The notes: generated by a model from the letters alone, not told the origin. A DNA stretch of 64,000 nucleotides from Rhea pennata (GCF_028389875.1 NC_084669.1:28508567-28572566); one strand, 5' to 3'. Positions 25,701 to 39,542 are shown, counted from the first letter of the stretch. Made by a program: numbers and translations.

Positions 25701-28700
25701 TTTGGAGGTTTTGGCATGGGCGATTAGTTCTGTTTTGTTACCTCTCTGCCTCTCCAATACCACAAAAGAATGCTACTGGGATTCTGCAAGTCTTTAGAAG
25801 CAAGATCAACAAAGTGACTGCAATGTGTAATTATTTTTAAGACACATACCCAGATATTCCCACAGAGCTGGCATGAATGTTTTGCCAGGACTTAAGCAGC
25901 AGTCCTGTCAAGGTAGGTTCAGTAGGAACAAACCTGGCCTCCTTAGAAACTAAAATATCTTCTGCATAGAAAGAAAGCTGGAATATAAAATTCATTTCCA
26001 GATTTTGAATTCACAAATACTTGAACCTATTCAAAACTGAAGGATTAATTTTGACAATATTTATAACATTGAAATACTTCAAGCAATAAAATTTTATTTT
26101 ACTAAATAGCAAGAATTTATTTATCTTCTCAAACAAAGCAATATACAAATAGTCATTTTTTTAAAAAAAGGTTAGACCGTCCTTCAATTTAAAGATGTGT
26201 GAAATATAACAGCATATTGCTTCCAGCTGCAAGAACTTCTATACATTTAGATAGCAACTTTCTTGTAGTCACAGAATAGTGAGAAAAGAGCTGTAGCTGC
26301 TGGAACAGACATTTGAAAAAACTGCAGGAAAAAAAGGAAAACTGCCTTGACAATGCTGTATTTTATGTCAAGAGTCAGGCAAAGTATATAGTCTGGCTGT
26401 ACTTTTGTGATTTTCTGTGCCAAGCAAAGCTTAGGTGAATTCTAAGACAGGTTCTTATAGAATGTAACTATGCTGAGTTTCTGTATGATAGTGTTAAAAA
26501 AAAGCTGAAAAGTCAGATGACTCAAATGGAGCTAACACTCCTAACAAAAGCCTAGGTTTGAGCAACAGTGATAACCTTTATCATAAATATCCTATATAAA
26601 GAGATCAGTGTCTATAAAAAATATGATCTATTGAGACAATATAGTAGTGTTCTAGTGTTCCAAATGGATGATTGATTATAATTCTTGCTGAGAAACTTCC
26701 TTAGTTTTTAAATACAGCTAAATACATAGAGTCACACTTAGCTCAAGGCTAAGTGAGAAAAAGAATAGTAATGGTGCGCTGGTGCACTTTTTTCTGTAGG
26801 CTCCGCTTGCACAGATACTGAAAAAATGTTGAAGAACAGCTGCCTCAGAACTTCATAGGAGTCCCAGCCCTGGAAATTTTCAGCTGTCAGTGCCTAGGGG
26901 TAACTTTTCAGTGCAGATAGGTTTACAGTGAAACAAACAACAGATCTAGTTTCCAGGGTAACAACTATCAGCTAAATAAATAGCATTTTTTAAACTTATC
27001 TACTAAACACATCAGCAGCAAAACCAAAATTGCTTAAGATAATGAACCAAATACAGGTGTGTCTGCATTCAGCCAGTTATTTCTGGAAGAAAGTCCATTC
27101 AGGAGGTGGGGTAGAAATGAAGCAGAATGATTGGAGAAGCCCACAACACACTCCCAGGAATGCGACTTGAACCTGAGCAAAGGGGAGCTGCAGTGCCCCT
27201 CTGCTGCAATGGGAATGATTTATTATCTGAGTGTTTCCTCTCTCCCATCCCCCCTGCAACAATTAATCTCTTCTTTTCTGCAGTATCTTTCTCCACCTGT
27301 AGTTTGAGTCAATCAATCCTCACATATTTTAATATTAAGTATATTAGAAGTTTAATAAATCCAAAATGGGTAGAACTTGTGTGAATAAAGAGCTCAGCCC
27401 TGTTATTAATGATTTCAACAAGAGCTCTTTCAGCAGCTTCAATGAGAAGAAAATTGAGATCCTTAGAATACTATTTCCTCAGTGCACCAAAAATATTTTT
27501 CGCTTCGAATTATTTTTAAAAAATAAGAACAGCAAAATCAACTTTATTACAGAGCTGAAAAATTAATTCAGTTCATTAAGAAAAGCAAATCAATGAAGAT
27601 ATTTGATCCATTTCAGACATACGTCATCCTCCTCCAACAGAAAAGGCTGTTGTCTTTATCTGGAATCTGCAAGACCACATCTAAATTAGAGGACCAACTG
27701 ATTAAAATCATCTGTTTTGTCCAGAAAACAAGCTGCTGAATCCAAACCACCAAACTAAAATCATATATTTTTCCCATCCACTTTCCCAAGATTATGGGAA
27801 AAATTCCTCTAGAATAGCAGCTCCTGCTGTAGATCCAGAAATGACTACAAGCAAAAAGTGACAAAATATTCTTCAAGAGTTGTTAAAAACACTCCCAAAG
27901 CTTCTATATATTCCTTAGGAAGAGTAGGACAATATAGATAACATTGGTTATGATATTCCTAACTATTGAATGTTTTTTATAAATCAAACCCAAATTTCTC
28001 ATCTTAGTTTAAAGTAAGTTTGAAATTTTTAAACAGTTTAAAACAGGCCAGACACAAAACAATGGGGAAAAGACTAATCATTATCAGTTTCATACATTTG
28101 GCAGAGTTTTCATCTATATTCATAAACCTTCTGTTGCTGCAGTTCGTGCATCCAACTCTCATTGCCATTAGCAGGTTGACATACTAAGCTTCTGCTTACA
28201 AAAGAATAAATTAGTTTATTTAGACTGTAAAGGAAAATCATCCACCATAGGAAAGAGGGCAGTAGGCTTATAAAGCCTATTCTGTTAAAAACTAACATTA
28301 AAACATGCTTGTTGCAATGTGCTTCTCTTCTTCTAGGAGAAAAGCTTCTCACACAGCAGAGCTGAGGTTCCATCTTTGTGAGCAGCCTGGTAAACTGATT
28401 CATTTTGACCTGTACTGGGCGTGATATCCGTTTTCATCCTTACACTTCAGTACTGCCAGAATGAGAACAGCTGTGAACTGGCACATTACTACCAGTGTAT
28501 TCTTTAAAGGATCTGTATTGTCTTAAGGCAGCCTAAGTAAGTCTGTTTCTGTTCTGAAGAAAGGAAAAGAGAGAATTTGATAAATCTTCGGTCAGTATTT
28601 AGCATCTTATTTTCAGGAGCATTTTCCATCACTTGCTTCTGAGTTCCATCATCTTCATTCCAAAAAAATGCTTTCAAGGGGAAAGCAAACTGTAGCTTAA

Positions 28701-31700
28701 GTTACATTAGCTAATTTCATTATTTTTCCAATTGACTACCTTATTTATGTAAAGGTTAAATTGAATTGATGCTTCTGGAATCACATTGCATGCATTAACA
28801 ACAAAATAGCATCTTTTCCTCTGTCCTCTTCATGTTCCAGGCCCTAACCGGGCCTTATTCCACAGAAGGCTGCAGTTCAGAAGGCAGCAAAGATTATTTT
28901 AAGATGCCTTTATTTCCCTACAAGTTAAGACTTCCAAGAAGAAGTCATCATTCTTTGTAAATTATAGTAATATTTCCAAGTTATGTATAGGCTGCTTTGC
29001 ATCCTAAGAAAATACTGAGCCAACAACTGTTTACCCTGTGGTCCCATGGCTGACATAAGAATTCCTACACGGAAAGCTGTAGGAAGAGATCAATACAATA
29101 GATCCATGCACACCAAATTCTGTCAACTGGAAATTCCCATTAGGACATCTGACCACCTTATGTCTTCTGTACGTGAACAGATTAATATGAAACATCAAAG
29201 GAATAGGTAAATCAGAATCTGTCATTCTATTTCGACTGCTGCTAAGGAATTTTCTGATAAAAGAAAATTCAATTCCCATCTAAAATGAGGATGAGAAATA
29301 GCAACTGCAAGATGACAGAGAAAATTCAAAGTTAAAATAAGCAAAACAAAGAAAAGACAAACAAAAGTTGCAATATTCATAGTCTGTGACTCATATAGAC
29401 ACAGGTGTGTTTTCCTTTTTTTTTTTCTTTTCAAGGATGCACTCTAGTGGATGCATATAACAAAACCCAAACCAAAATAGGAATATTATGAAATGATAGA
29501 CAATCAAAGCCACAAGTTGGAAATAGTAGTTAGAATTATCTACTAATAGATTTTTAAGTAGTCTTATAAGTAAAACAGAATTCCTAATCAAATATGAAGT
29601 CTGAAATTTTCAGTCATTATGATGATAAAATGTAAATGAACATTAGCTATTCACCAATTTTTGAATTGTTTTTGAAATTTTTAATCTAAAAAAAAGTTTG
29701 CAGTATACATACTGGTTCAAAAGAAAATCTTCAAGTATTTATGCAGTAACTCTAGCTGAGATATACATAAGAATCTGGTATATGCAATGTTTATAGATGT
29801 AATTCAAACTGTAGTATCTTAAAGTGCAGCCTTAAGAATTACTATTTTAACTATTGCTAATAAATGTAATCATAAGCTGTGACAGAACCTGTTTACTAGA
29901 ATATCAACCATAAGGACACATTCATACCAAAGAAAAGGTTCTTGGCACTTTGATTTTTATGGAAATTGCATACCTGTACCAATACAAAATACATGTAGAT
30001 ATCTAAGCCAGACCGCCTGGTCACACAAGTAGTCCCACTGTTCATTACTTAAAAAGAGTTGCACAAATATTCATCAATATTTATACTGGGAGATGCTGTT
30101 CTTTTGTTCTAATAAAAGGTTCATATCCAACATGCAAACTAGGAGTGTCAAGAGTAAAAGCGATCTGTCAATAAAGAGTACAACAGCTTTTTTAATAGAT
30201 GGGCAATAGCCTTATTATTTTTAAGGTGAAAATAATATATTATTATACTATAAATCAACAGTGATCTCCTTTAAAAAAAGGATAGAATTTTGCCTAGCAC
30301 AGGCTACATGAGCAGAATCATTTACTTAGAGCAGAAAAATATTTATTACATGATTGACCTTTGCCTATTTGCTAAAGACAGCAAAAACTTTAAAAGCCAG
30401 CTATAAATATAAATGAAGTAGTAAAGTGAAACTACGCTCAAAATCTCTTTCACCCCAAAACTAAAGAATGCCAAATAAATTAACTTCGCACAGAATTTAC
30501 AATGAATAGTATTTCATTAGACAATACTGTCAATAATTTAAATGTTAATTGTCTAACTAACCTGAATTATTAGAAGACAATAAGACAGAAGGGCAATTTT
30601 TAGCCAAGAAGCACAGGATTTCGTAATGCTGGTGTCTTTTCCACTTATAATGAATAGGCATTAAACATTCTTGACAACCTGTATGAAGATATCAATGATT
30701 ACAGAAATCTGTTCTTATAAAAATTAATGGAATCTTTAAGTATTGTAAAAATGATTTTTATAGGTAAATATGGATCAGCCTAAATATTAATCCAAAATAT
30801 TTAAAGTGAACTTCTGAAAACCAGTAATGGTATTTAGTTAAAAAAAAAAAAAAAAAAGCAACACAGACATAACATATTGATCTGTAAATTCAAAAGAAAC
30901 GCACAAAAGATTATTTTAAGATTTTACTAACCAAAAATGGTATGTAGATAATTCTTGTACAGTATTTGCATAACCTGTATCATATAATGAACATAAAAGG
31001 CTATAAAGCCTAGAGTAAACCCCTATTATTACAAAACATACCTCACGATTTTTAAGTTAGACAAGATCTTTTAGTATGTCTGTCTATAAGCCACAGAGAG
31101 CTCAATTTACCTCTTCTAGATAGCATAAATCTTGCAATTACTTTTTGGGTTGAGCTAGCTGTGTAGAACTTGAAAACATTCCATTTCCAAATCAGAAACC
31201 ATTCAAATCCTTGGAAAAATCATGTTTCAATATTTTTTTATTCTTTTGACTCAAATTACCATATTTTCACCTCTATCCCAACATAACCTTGATAGATTAC
31301 TTACTTATATTCAGTTCAAAATTTCAGGAATCAAAAGTAGAAAATACATTTACTGCTTTCTTATTAGTTACAGTTTTCCTCTAAATCAGTCATGCTAGCT
31401 ATTATGATTTAAGAACAACAAGGAAGCACTGCCTGCCAGAATTAACAGACTTTATATAAATGCCCACAAAGCACAGCAAATAGAAACAGCAGGTTACATA
31501 AATCAACTCTCTGTATAAAATACATAACTGACAATAAGTCATTACTCTTCAGGATCAGCAGGTAATGTGTAGAAAATATATTTACTGCTTTCAGATAGGC
31601 TGGGACCTTTCTTGTTCCATTTCTGCTGTGAGATCTGTTATACTCTAAAATCAGAAAAGAAGTTCTGTCAGTCACTAGCATTAACTCAACTTTGAATAAA

Positions 31701-32187
31701 AATAATAATAAAAACCCACACACGATAAACAGGCACAGCAAGCAGGTATTCATCAATATAATAATGCATTCTTTCATTCAGTGAAATATATTTAGTAAGT
31801 TTAATAAGATAATAATAAATTTATCACCAGACTTTTATAATAAAATCTAGCAAGTCTGGATGCAGACAAGTATCATAATTCTGATAACAGAATTATCTCA
31901 ATAATACAGGTGTACCTATATTCATTTTAGTGATCTATTCTTCAAGTGTATATTAATTCAACAAACACATCACTGCCAAACTTGAAATAACATCACCAAA
32001 TGCCAATGAGATTCAACTTCAAACCACTTCAGGTATGAAAATTTGGAAGCTGACATGTGTGAATTAGGAAGCAGATAAGATTACTACTTATTTTCACATC
32101 TGATTTTGCAATTTGCTTATTTAAGGGTTGATAAAATATGTCTGCACCTCATGAATATTTTTTAATATGCAATTATCAGAAAATTAT

Positions 32188-32231
32188 AAAAATCAGGGCT
32201 AGAAAAGACCTTGAGAGCTCATCTGTTTGAT
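32188..32231 (-). mobile_element. Probable decayed CR1 3' end, antisense
   Basis: The plus strand reads AATCAGGGCTAGAAAAGACC then TTGAGAGCTCATCTG, which resembles the reverse complement of an old CR1/L3-type 3' end. It is short and diverged, so the assignment is tentative. Confidence 0.35.
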
Positions 32232-32981
32232 AACAGAAAATTTAACTGTGAAAACCTGACCCTAGGTATAGTCATAAATATATTCATAAATACATTTGGA
32301 GAACACTTATAAAACAGGCTATTACACCATACTAAGCTTAAGCGTAAAGCTTGTTAATATCACAGTATTAATTCTGAGCTAGATTTACACTATTAATGAC
32401 GGAAATTATGTGAGCAAATTAGTAATGCTAATAAAAGGATTCTGAAACTGACATACTAAAACTAGACTATCAATATCTCAAGTCACACCAACTGAAAAAA
32501 GTCAGACAGACACTATTTTATGTCCACTGAATATATATAAAACGGAATGTCTGATTTCACAGGAGTTGGCATTATGCATTAAACATACTGTCATGCCTTA
32601 TAATAAGTGAAAGCAAATCACCTTTCATGATTTAGTAGGTATTCTGTATGAATATCTGTTCATAAGGGAAAGGAAAGCTACCACCTCTCTGAGAACACTC
32701 ATACTCTTCATTTGTATCATATCTGAATAAAAAAAGTTCACTTTAATACTTCAGAATTTAATCAGCTAACACCAGACATACAGTCTTTTAGACAATCTTA
32801 ACTTTCAGCAAACAGCAGTCTAAGGACAGTTTGGCAATTATAGCCAAAATATCTTCCCTTAAGAGCCACAGGTGACAATCAGCACCGTCTTGACTGTGAC
32901 TGTGATAGTTCTAGCCTTTGATAAGTTACTACAGATAAGCAAATCTTTAAGAACCAGTATTTTATAATCTCACTGTACTTC

Positions 32982-33086
32982 CTACACATTTACCTCAGAT
33001 TGTCCACTCTCATCTAGCTCCTCAACTCGGGTCAGATTAGGTGCTCCAAATCTATCTGTAAGTTCAGCTATTGTCTTTTCTTGCCC
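32982..33086 (-). CDS. DYDC1: DYDC1 coding exon 4 (C-terminal motif; end uncertain)
   Basis: Encodes [18 protein letters not shown] then [13 protein letters not shown]. In-frame reading adds VNV and a TAG at 32984-32982. Equally possible is a splice at GAG|GTAAAT (exon end 32994) to a small terminal exon that I could not identify. Confidence 0.85.
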   Translation of the reverse strand, partial: GQEKTIAELTDRFGAPNLTRVEELDESGQSEVNV

Positions 33087-36000
33087 CTATAGTAATGAGT
33101 TTTCAGTTAAAGGTATACCATGTCATGAGTAATTTTTTATACAGAACACTTCAAATACCTTAAAATGACTTTAAGTATTAATATAAAGAGAATATTATAG
33201 TTGCATGCTACACAAATATGTTAATATGTAAATAATGTCTTTGTACTCTCATTAAGACTACTTTTTTTTTTTTTAAACAGGACACATGATGTACTCCATG
33301 TGAATTTTAGAAGTATTCACATTTGAAAGCTTTATTGAGATAAACATGTCAATTAGCAGTTTATGATTTTATTGAAATACCAGTAAAAGCCCATATATTT
33401 ACATGGATCTGTGTAAGCACTTTTCTGCTAGTATAAATTCCTGTGCACCAGGAGGATTATACCTCTTATAACTAAGTGACATTGCATTTTGGAATCATAA
33501 TTCTTTTCCCAGGTACAGCAAATGGAATTTGCACTGACAGATGGTCAAACATTACTGAATAGACTCTTAAATTAGACCTAAGTTAGAATGCTTTCTCATA
33601 AAAACTGTCAAGGACAGCATCAACTAAACTGACCTTAAGCTAAATTGTGGAACAATTTATACTTTGTTCTGAATATAAACTAAACCAACCTAATAGAACA
33701 GGCCAAAACTCAAGTACAAAACTCAGACTAGAAGTAAACGGTTAGACATTCTTCCTCCATTTTCACACATTTTAAAAAAATTATTCTTAATGTGTTAGTT
33801 CAACACCTATGAGGTTCTGCCTTGCATTTTGTATTTAATGCCTGCATCTGAAAAGACAGCTGATAAATACTATTTTCAAATCCCTGACTAAGCTTTGGCT
33901 TAAACCTCTTGATTTTTCTGCTGCAACAGCCATCTTTCTGCCTTCTCCTTTTTTATCCTCTGCAGTTCCAACTCCTCACGTTCTCGTTCCAACTGCTCCT
34001 GCAGTCATTTCATGAAAGGACAAATTAGAAGGAAAAAAAAAACCCAACAACAAATCAGGCACCACTCTCCCACACACACATATAAATACACATTTATCTT
34101 CCCCATCCCATTACTTAAAATATATTTCATGACTGAAGCCTTAAAAAAAAAAAAAAAAAAAAAAAAGCATGAAACAAAACTGCAATGTTAATAAGATGAA
34201 GTCCTTTCAATGTAGAAAGGATTGGAAGGTTTTAATACCAGAGGAAAAAAAAAAAAAGACAATGGAAGATGTTAAGATATTGTCTAATTCCTCAAGCCCA
34301 TTATCAGCCTATTATCTCCTGTAATGAGGATTAAGCTCTCCAATACTCTGCACAGTATCTAGCATATAAAGATGAATCTATATACAATCAAATCTATGGA
34401 AAAGACTGATAAGTTATGTCATTAATATGAATCTTCATCATCAATCTTTACAATTTCCAATCAAAAATATGTAATACAAGGTGTTTATCCTACATGAGCC
34501 CAAAGTCCTGTTATATCAAAACATCAGAAACTACATAGTTTAAGCATTCACATTCAACAACATTAGAGGCTAGAGACAAAAACAAACTGTTCTTGTGTGC
34601 TGTAGCATTTTGTGAGCAATTACTACAAGCACTGTCATATTGTAGTAACTCTTTTTCTCATTTCCTTTTGGCATGTACAATCAAAGCAAGCCTGAGGACA
34701 TGACTAGAGCCAGTATTGTGAGTTAGGTTAAAAAAAAAAAAAAAAAAAAAAAGTCTAACTACTGTATTGTTCAACATCTTTCCCACAATTTATAAGAAAT
34801 TATATATTAAATTTTCTGTGACTTATCACTAGACACAACCTCATATTCTCAATTCCATTCACTCTTTTAAACGATTCATTAAATCTTTAAGTAAACGATT
34901 TTTGGTCTGCAAATTAGTAAATCACAAATATGAAAAAAAAAGGCACAAGTGAAATAGAATGAATGCAGCTTACACTAGAACTGGGTCTAATGAGATTAGC
35001 ATGTATGGAAAATTACACTTTTGTTTTTAATGTCATGTGAAAGTCAGCTGTGTTAAAAAAAGACCAGTAATAAAACTTTTCTCCATTACTAAAGCAACGT
35101 ACATAACTAAAGCAACATATGTAACTGAGGCTGTTACACAGGTGGCTAATTCATGAGACTCCTCTATAAAGGACAGTTAGAAATGCAGACATATCTTCAT
35201 TTCTCATATTTCAAGTCCACACAGTACAGGATTCAAATTGCCTTATGCCAACAGAATGCTCCAGTAGCACAAGACACCTCATTGGATAAGGCTATACCTT
35301 AAACAGACAATGTTCATTCACTGATTGCCAAGCATTTTCAGTAATCTGTAACTGTGTATACATTCGCATTACCTTCTTTGCCATACTGATATTACAATGA
35401 AGTAGCCTGAGACAACAGTCAGTTATAAATCCCAGACTACCTAGCAGAGGTCTGTCAAAAATTATTTGAATTATTTCTAGCTTTACATGCACCAGCTCTC
35501 ATGTAAAGTAAAGAAGATGGTTCACTAATTTTAAGTTACTTCTCACAAAAGTCTTAAATTGCTTGCTCTTTACCTTAGGCACCTTCATCTTTTTAATAAC
35601 ATCTTACCGCACGGTCTGTAAGTTTTCTTTCCCATCTGCTGACTAATCATTTCATTTATTATTTTGAAAGGTTAAAATACTTATTTTATGTCACCTCCTT
35701 TCAAAATCATTATATAGAGATCAGAAGCATACAGAGTGCTATGAGTTGCCACAGCATCATATAGTATTACAATTAACTCTTACTAACTATTATTAACCTG
35801 ACGTTCTTCTTCGAGTTTCTGCTGGATTATAAGTTCTTCTTCCTTCATTTTTTCTAAAATTTTGAGTTCTACCAAGGCAGCTTCCCGTTCTTGTTCCAAC
35901 TCGGTCCTCTCCAAAATTCTCTATTATCAAATAGGTAACACAAAATCAATTAAAAAAATAAAAGAGAAAAAGAGAGATTAATTAATATTGACTATATTGT

Positions 36001-36178
36001 CATGAAAGTTTTTGCCCAAGATAAAATCCACCTTTTGTTCTTCATCCAAGATTCTCCTGTAATTATGAATCCAGTGTGCCAGGTACTCTATTGGGTCTGC
36101 TGGCCGACGTTCTACAACCTCTGCTAGTCCCTTTACTAAGCAACTTCCGAGACATCTCTTCAGGTACTGAGATTCCAT
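32982..36178 (-). CDS. DYDC1: DPY30 domain-containing protein 1, 4 coding exons
   Basis: DYDC1 is linked in mammals to axonemal radial spokes and acrosome formation in sperm. Coding exons are 36178-36032, 35920-35798, 33998-33906 and 33086-32982, all in phase 0, giving 155 aa if the last exon runs to its TAG. Residues 1-45 form the DPY-30 dimerisation motif, with [14 protein letters not shown] and [16 protein letters not shown]. Residues 50-120 are highly charged and Glu/Lys/Gln-rich, a long coiled coil. The end carries [14 protein letters not shown], which matches the C-terminal motif of human DYDC1 and separates it from DYDC2. Human DYDC1 is 177 aa, so one short terminal exon may be missing: GAG|GTAAAT at 32994 could be a donor. 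MAT1A lies downstream on the same strand, as in human. Confidence 0.9.
33087..33905 (-). other. DYDC1: DYDC1 intron between coding exons 3 and 4
   Basis: AT-rich, with no element recognised. Confidence 0.85.
33906..33998 (-). CDS. DYDC1: DYDC1 coding exon 3 (coiled coil)
   Basis: Encodes [19 protein letters not shown] through WLLQQKNQE, 31 residues. It follows a good pyrimidine tract and CTGCAG, and its donor is GAG|GTTTAA. Confidence 0.87.
33999..35797 (-). other. DYDC1: DYDC1 intron between coding exons 2 and 3
   Basis: Holds A24 at 34143-34166 and A23 at 34730-34752. No other element was recognised. Mammalian DYDC1 has more coiled-coil residues than found here, so a small exon could be hidden in this intron, but none was seen. 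Confidence 0.8.
35798..35920 (-). CDS. DYDC1: DYDC1 coding exon 2 (coiled coil)
   Basis: Encodes [20 protein letters not shown] through QQKLEEERQ, 41 residues, matching the charged helix of mammalian DYDC1. It is flanked by AATAG and CAG|GTTAAT. Confidence 0.9.
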
Positions 36179-36187
36179 TTACACCTA
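36032..36187 (-). CDS. DYDC1: DYDC1 first coding exon (DPY-30 motif)
   Basis: The acceptor TTTTCAG precedes 36187. The ATG is at 36178-36176, nine bases into the exon. It encodes 49 residues from [10 protein letters not shown] to LDEEQK, containing the whole DPY-30 motif. The donor AAG|GTGGAT is weak but fixed by phase and by the human exon boundary. Confidence 0.92.
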
Positions 36188-37854
36188 CTGAAAACAAACA
36201 GACATTCATTAACCACCAAGTCAGATTTAAACTGAGGTTTTTAAGAATTGACTTGAATACCAAATGTTGAATATGGCATTACTCTTTTTGTTTATTTCAG
36301 TAATGCTAATTATCTGATGAGTATGGTCCAAGGATGCAAGGATTTCCAGACCTGCTGCTGACCCATTGTACGAATTTTGCTTCCATTTCCCTTTTTATAC
36401 ATTCCTCTCGCTAGGCAATTCTTCTCTAGTTCTTCTCTTCAAAACAGGAACTAAATTTGTATGCAAACAATACATGGAATTTACAAGCTCACAGAGCTAC
36501 AATCTCAGCTGAAGTATTACTATTAACTTTTTCCTACGCCTCTAAGAATATTCTTTCTAATAGATTCTGAACTGACTGGAATCAATTCCTGCGTACATAA
36601 ATAAACCAATTAGTATGACCAGCAAAATGAATAGGAAATGTTTTGTCCACCACCTCTCCTTCTTTGCTACTGACAAAGAATAGATGTACACAAGTTAGCA
36701 GACAGAAATTAAAAGTACTGTAAAGCTCAGGGTGGTACTTCAAGTGACATATAAGCTATGCAAGCTTGCAAATCAGAAAACCTAAGTATCTCTGCTGTGA
36801 TGGAATGGCAGTGTAATTGATATAGGCAAAAGCCCTATTTGGAAAGGAGAACTCTGTGTATTCTGTACCATAACTTAACCTCCTCACAACTGAGAATAGA
36901 ACAATTTACATAAGAGAGTAATAGGACCAGCAATTCAGTTTTAATTAAAAATAACCATTATAAGAGATTTTGCATGAAAGAGTTGGAACACTGTCTTCTT
37001 TCACAAAGGGAAAACAGAAGCAAGTGGGTGGGGTAAAAAAGATTCCGTGTCTCAGCTCAAGCTTGGCTGTCATTCATGGCTCATTCACAGAAATGGCCAG
37101 AAGGAATCACTGCTGTTACATTATGCTTGTTTACTAACATACTATTCTCTCCCTTCTCTAGAGCAATAGCCAAACATGCTGGTATGAGGAAAAGGGACTT
37201 TGCTACATAGGTGACTAACTTGTTTGCCACTGAGTGAGCAAGTAGTCACAGAGCAAGTGAAGCACATAGCTTAACACAGACTATTCAAAACAGGATTTGC
37301 AGGTTCTGCTTTACATCAGCCATGAAAGGGATACACAAAATAGGATTGAAGTCTCAGAAACATCTATATAGCATTTGAAAGTATATGTTTTATGCATCCT
37401 TAGTCCATATACACATAAACTTTGGATATAAATCCAGCATATCCACAGGAAACACTACTACATGCAGAGAACATCCCATTAACTCATCCATATTTTGCTA
37501 ACAGAGTGCAAGTCATATGCAGCTAAATCGCTTAAGATTTTAATTTCCTCAGTCTTCAAGTGATTTTGCCACTCAATTTTTAAGTATATTTACATTCCAG
37601 ATCTGTTTTATGGACCTGTTTTGGGAAAAGACTGGCTTAATGATTTCATCCATTTCTACAACAAAACAAGTAACTATAGAGTGGGTATAAATAACATCTT
37701 ATTATTCTGCTATACACAAAACTTATGAGTTTGAAAGCCTCTTTTCTATTTTTTTTTTACTATAGGTATTTGAAGAACAGTGAAGTGGTTCCATCAATGT
37801 TTTAGAGAAAATTTAATTTGAACTAACAAAAGCAAGCTTTAAGGTTTGAGATCT
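36188..37854 (-). other. DYDC1: Probable DYDC1 5' intron
   Basis: This stretch lies between the first coding exon and the CpG island. It is AT-rich and has no coding exon I can support. Confidence 0.6.
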
Positions 37855-38285
37855 GTGAAGCAGCACGGCCTCTCAACCCGCCGTGCAGCTCTGCGCCCCC
37901 AGGGGCCGGCGGCAGCACAGAGCCAGGACGTTTTATGTTGGCGCACGAATCGCGGCGGCGGCCCCGAGGAGAGCCACGGCTATAAAGACTCTCTCTCACC
38001 CTTCACCTTCACACCGGCTCCCAAGGGGACAGGCCAGAGCTAGCTCGCGGGGCGCCTCCCTCCCCGCTGCTACGGTCCGCTCCTCACACCCAACGCCGGC
38101 TCCAGCGCCGTAACGGACGTAACGGCCACAACGTCACCGGCGGAAGCGGCCGCAGGACGCGCTGCGTTGCTACGCGGCGCCGCTCGAGAGCGCACGCGCC
38201 CGGCAGGAGGCACCCGATTGGCGGCAGGCCCCGGCGGGGGCGGGCCACGCGGCAGGGGGCGGGGCCTCCCCGCGGCGCGTGCGAA
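37855..38285 (-). promoter_or_regulatory. DYDC1: CpG island, likely DYDC1 promoter and 5' UTR exon
   Basis: A sharp GC- and CpG-rich block between AT-rich flanks. It contains an inverted CCAAT box (ATTGG at 38217-38221), GC boxes near 38232-38268, two CRE-like cores (GACGTAAC, AACGTCAC, 38117-38138) and GTTGCTACGC near 38166-38175, which resembles half of an RFX X-box, the motif of ciliary genes. AAGG|GTGAGA on the minus strand near 37990-38000 could be the donor of a non-coding first exon. A plus-oriented TATAAAG at 37981-37987 hints at divergent transcription. Confidence 0.65.
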
Positions 38286-39109
38286 AGAAAACATTCTCAG
38301 AATTTTAGCATAAGGAACCTCGGCTAAAACTGAGCAAGGATTTTGTAGCCAAGTACAGGTTATCTTTTTAAATAGAGCTGTGATGCCACATGCTTAAAAT
38401 TAGGTTTTCTGCATTAAAGCTGACTGATCTTTTCTCCTAATTGACAAACTTCTTGGCTGATGTTCATTCACCTACTTGGCCAGTTATTTGTTTTACTGAT
38501 AACTTTTAACCAGGTAATAAAAAGAGCTCAAATAACTTGCAGTTTATAAAACAAAGTGTCTGTCCTGTTACTTCTGAAGCTTAATTGTATGAGCATTATC
38601 TTGAAGTTTTTCCCTAGCAACATTTTCCAGAATGAAAGACTGCATCAGAATAATGAAGAATACCTTCCAAAAATTGTTTTTAACAGCTGTAAGAAGCTGG
38701 CTTTGGTATTTCTTATATAATACATAATAGACATAAAAGATATACTAGGAACAGATGTAGCCATAAAACAATTTACTATTAAAGCATAATTGTACTGTAG
38801 AAATTTATAAGGAGGAAGGCTGTGATCTGGATAAAGTACAATTCAGTGAAGTATTGAGAAAAAAGCTTGAGATTCTGATAGCATGCAACAACTCTCACAG
38901 TCAAACTTACAAAACTTCCTCTGTTCTGCAACATCTAATTGAGAATTCAGTTTTGGTAATTTATTACCTTTACATAGCACCCTTTCAACAGCATACATGC
39001 CAGAGCAGTGTAACTTTAGAATTCTTTAAAATTAACACCAATGCCAAATGGTATTTCCTGACGTGATCTGACATGCAAGTCGCAGTATCTTTTCCTTTGG
39101 CCAGACGAT
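38286..39109. other. Spacer between the two CpG islands
   Basis: AT-rich sequence between the DYDC1 and EXOSC3 islands. No gene, exon or repeat was recognised. Confidence 0.8.
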
Positions 39110-39542
39110 GTCGCCGCTGCTCAACAAACAAGTGTCACAAGCCTGCATTACAGCCGCAGCCGCCCTGGCAGAGCCTACCTCCTCCTCATCACTCCCAACT
39201 TTCTAATTTAAGAGTTTAGCAACACTTACACGAGCGGCTGCCACACATTTAGGAAGCACGCTCCGAACACTCTCGCGCAGGGGCAGCTACGCCTTACAGC
39301 GAGCGAAAACAGCCGAGTGCCGCGACGGAGCTGCTCCCTCCCGGCGCTTCCCAGGGCGCCCGGTAACGGGCAGTTCCCGGGGGCCCGCAGGCTCTCCTGG
39401 GAGCCCCTCACAGCGCCAGGCCTGCGGGCCCGGGGCTGCTCTCCGGTCCTGAGGAAGGCGATGGGCAGAGGCAGCGCGGAGCCGAACCGACCCCCGCGGC
39501 CTCTCAAACCGCCCGCGCACCTCGGCGCTCGCCCCGCCCCGC

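Larger units (their letters stand above)
18770..32980. other. Gene-free stretch between MAT1A and DYDC1
   Basis: About 14 kb of AT-rich sequence with no exon I can support. It includes an A24 tract with a GAA repeat at 22688-22728, a (GGT)n run near 22751-22763, and a likely decayed CR1 piece at 32188-32231. The 3' UTR of DYDC1 must occupy its right end. The longest notable open frame (22837-23124, 95 codons, plus strand) matches no family I know. Confidence 0.75.
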
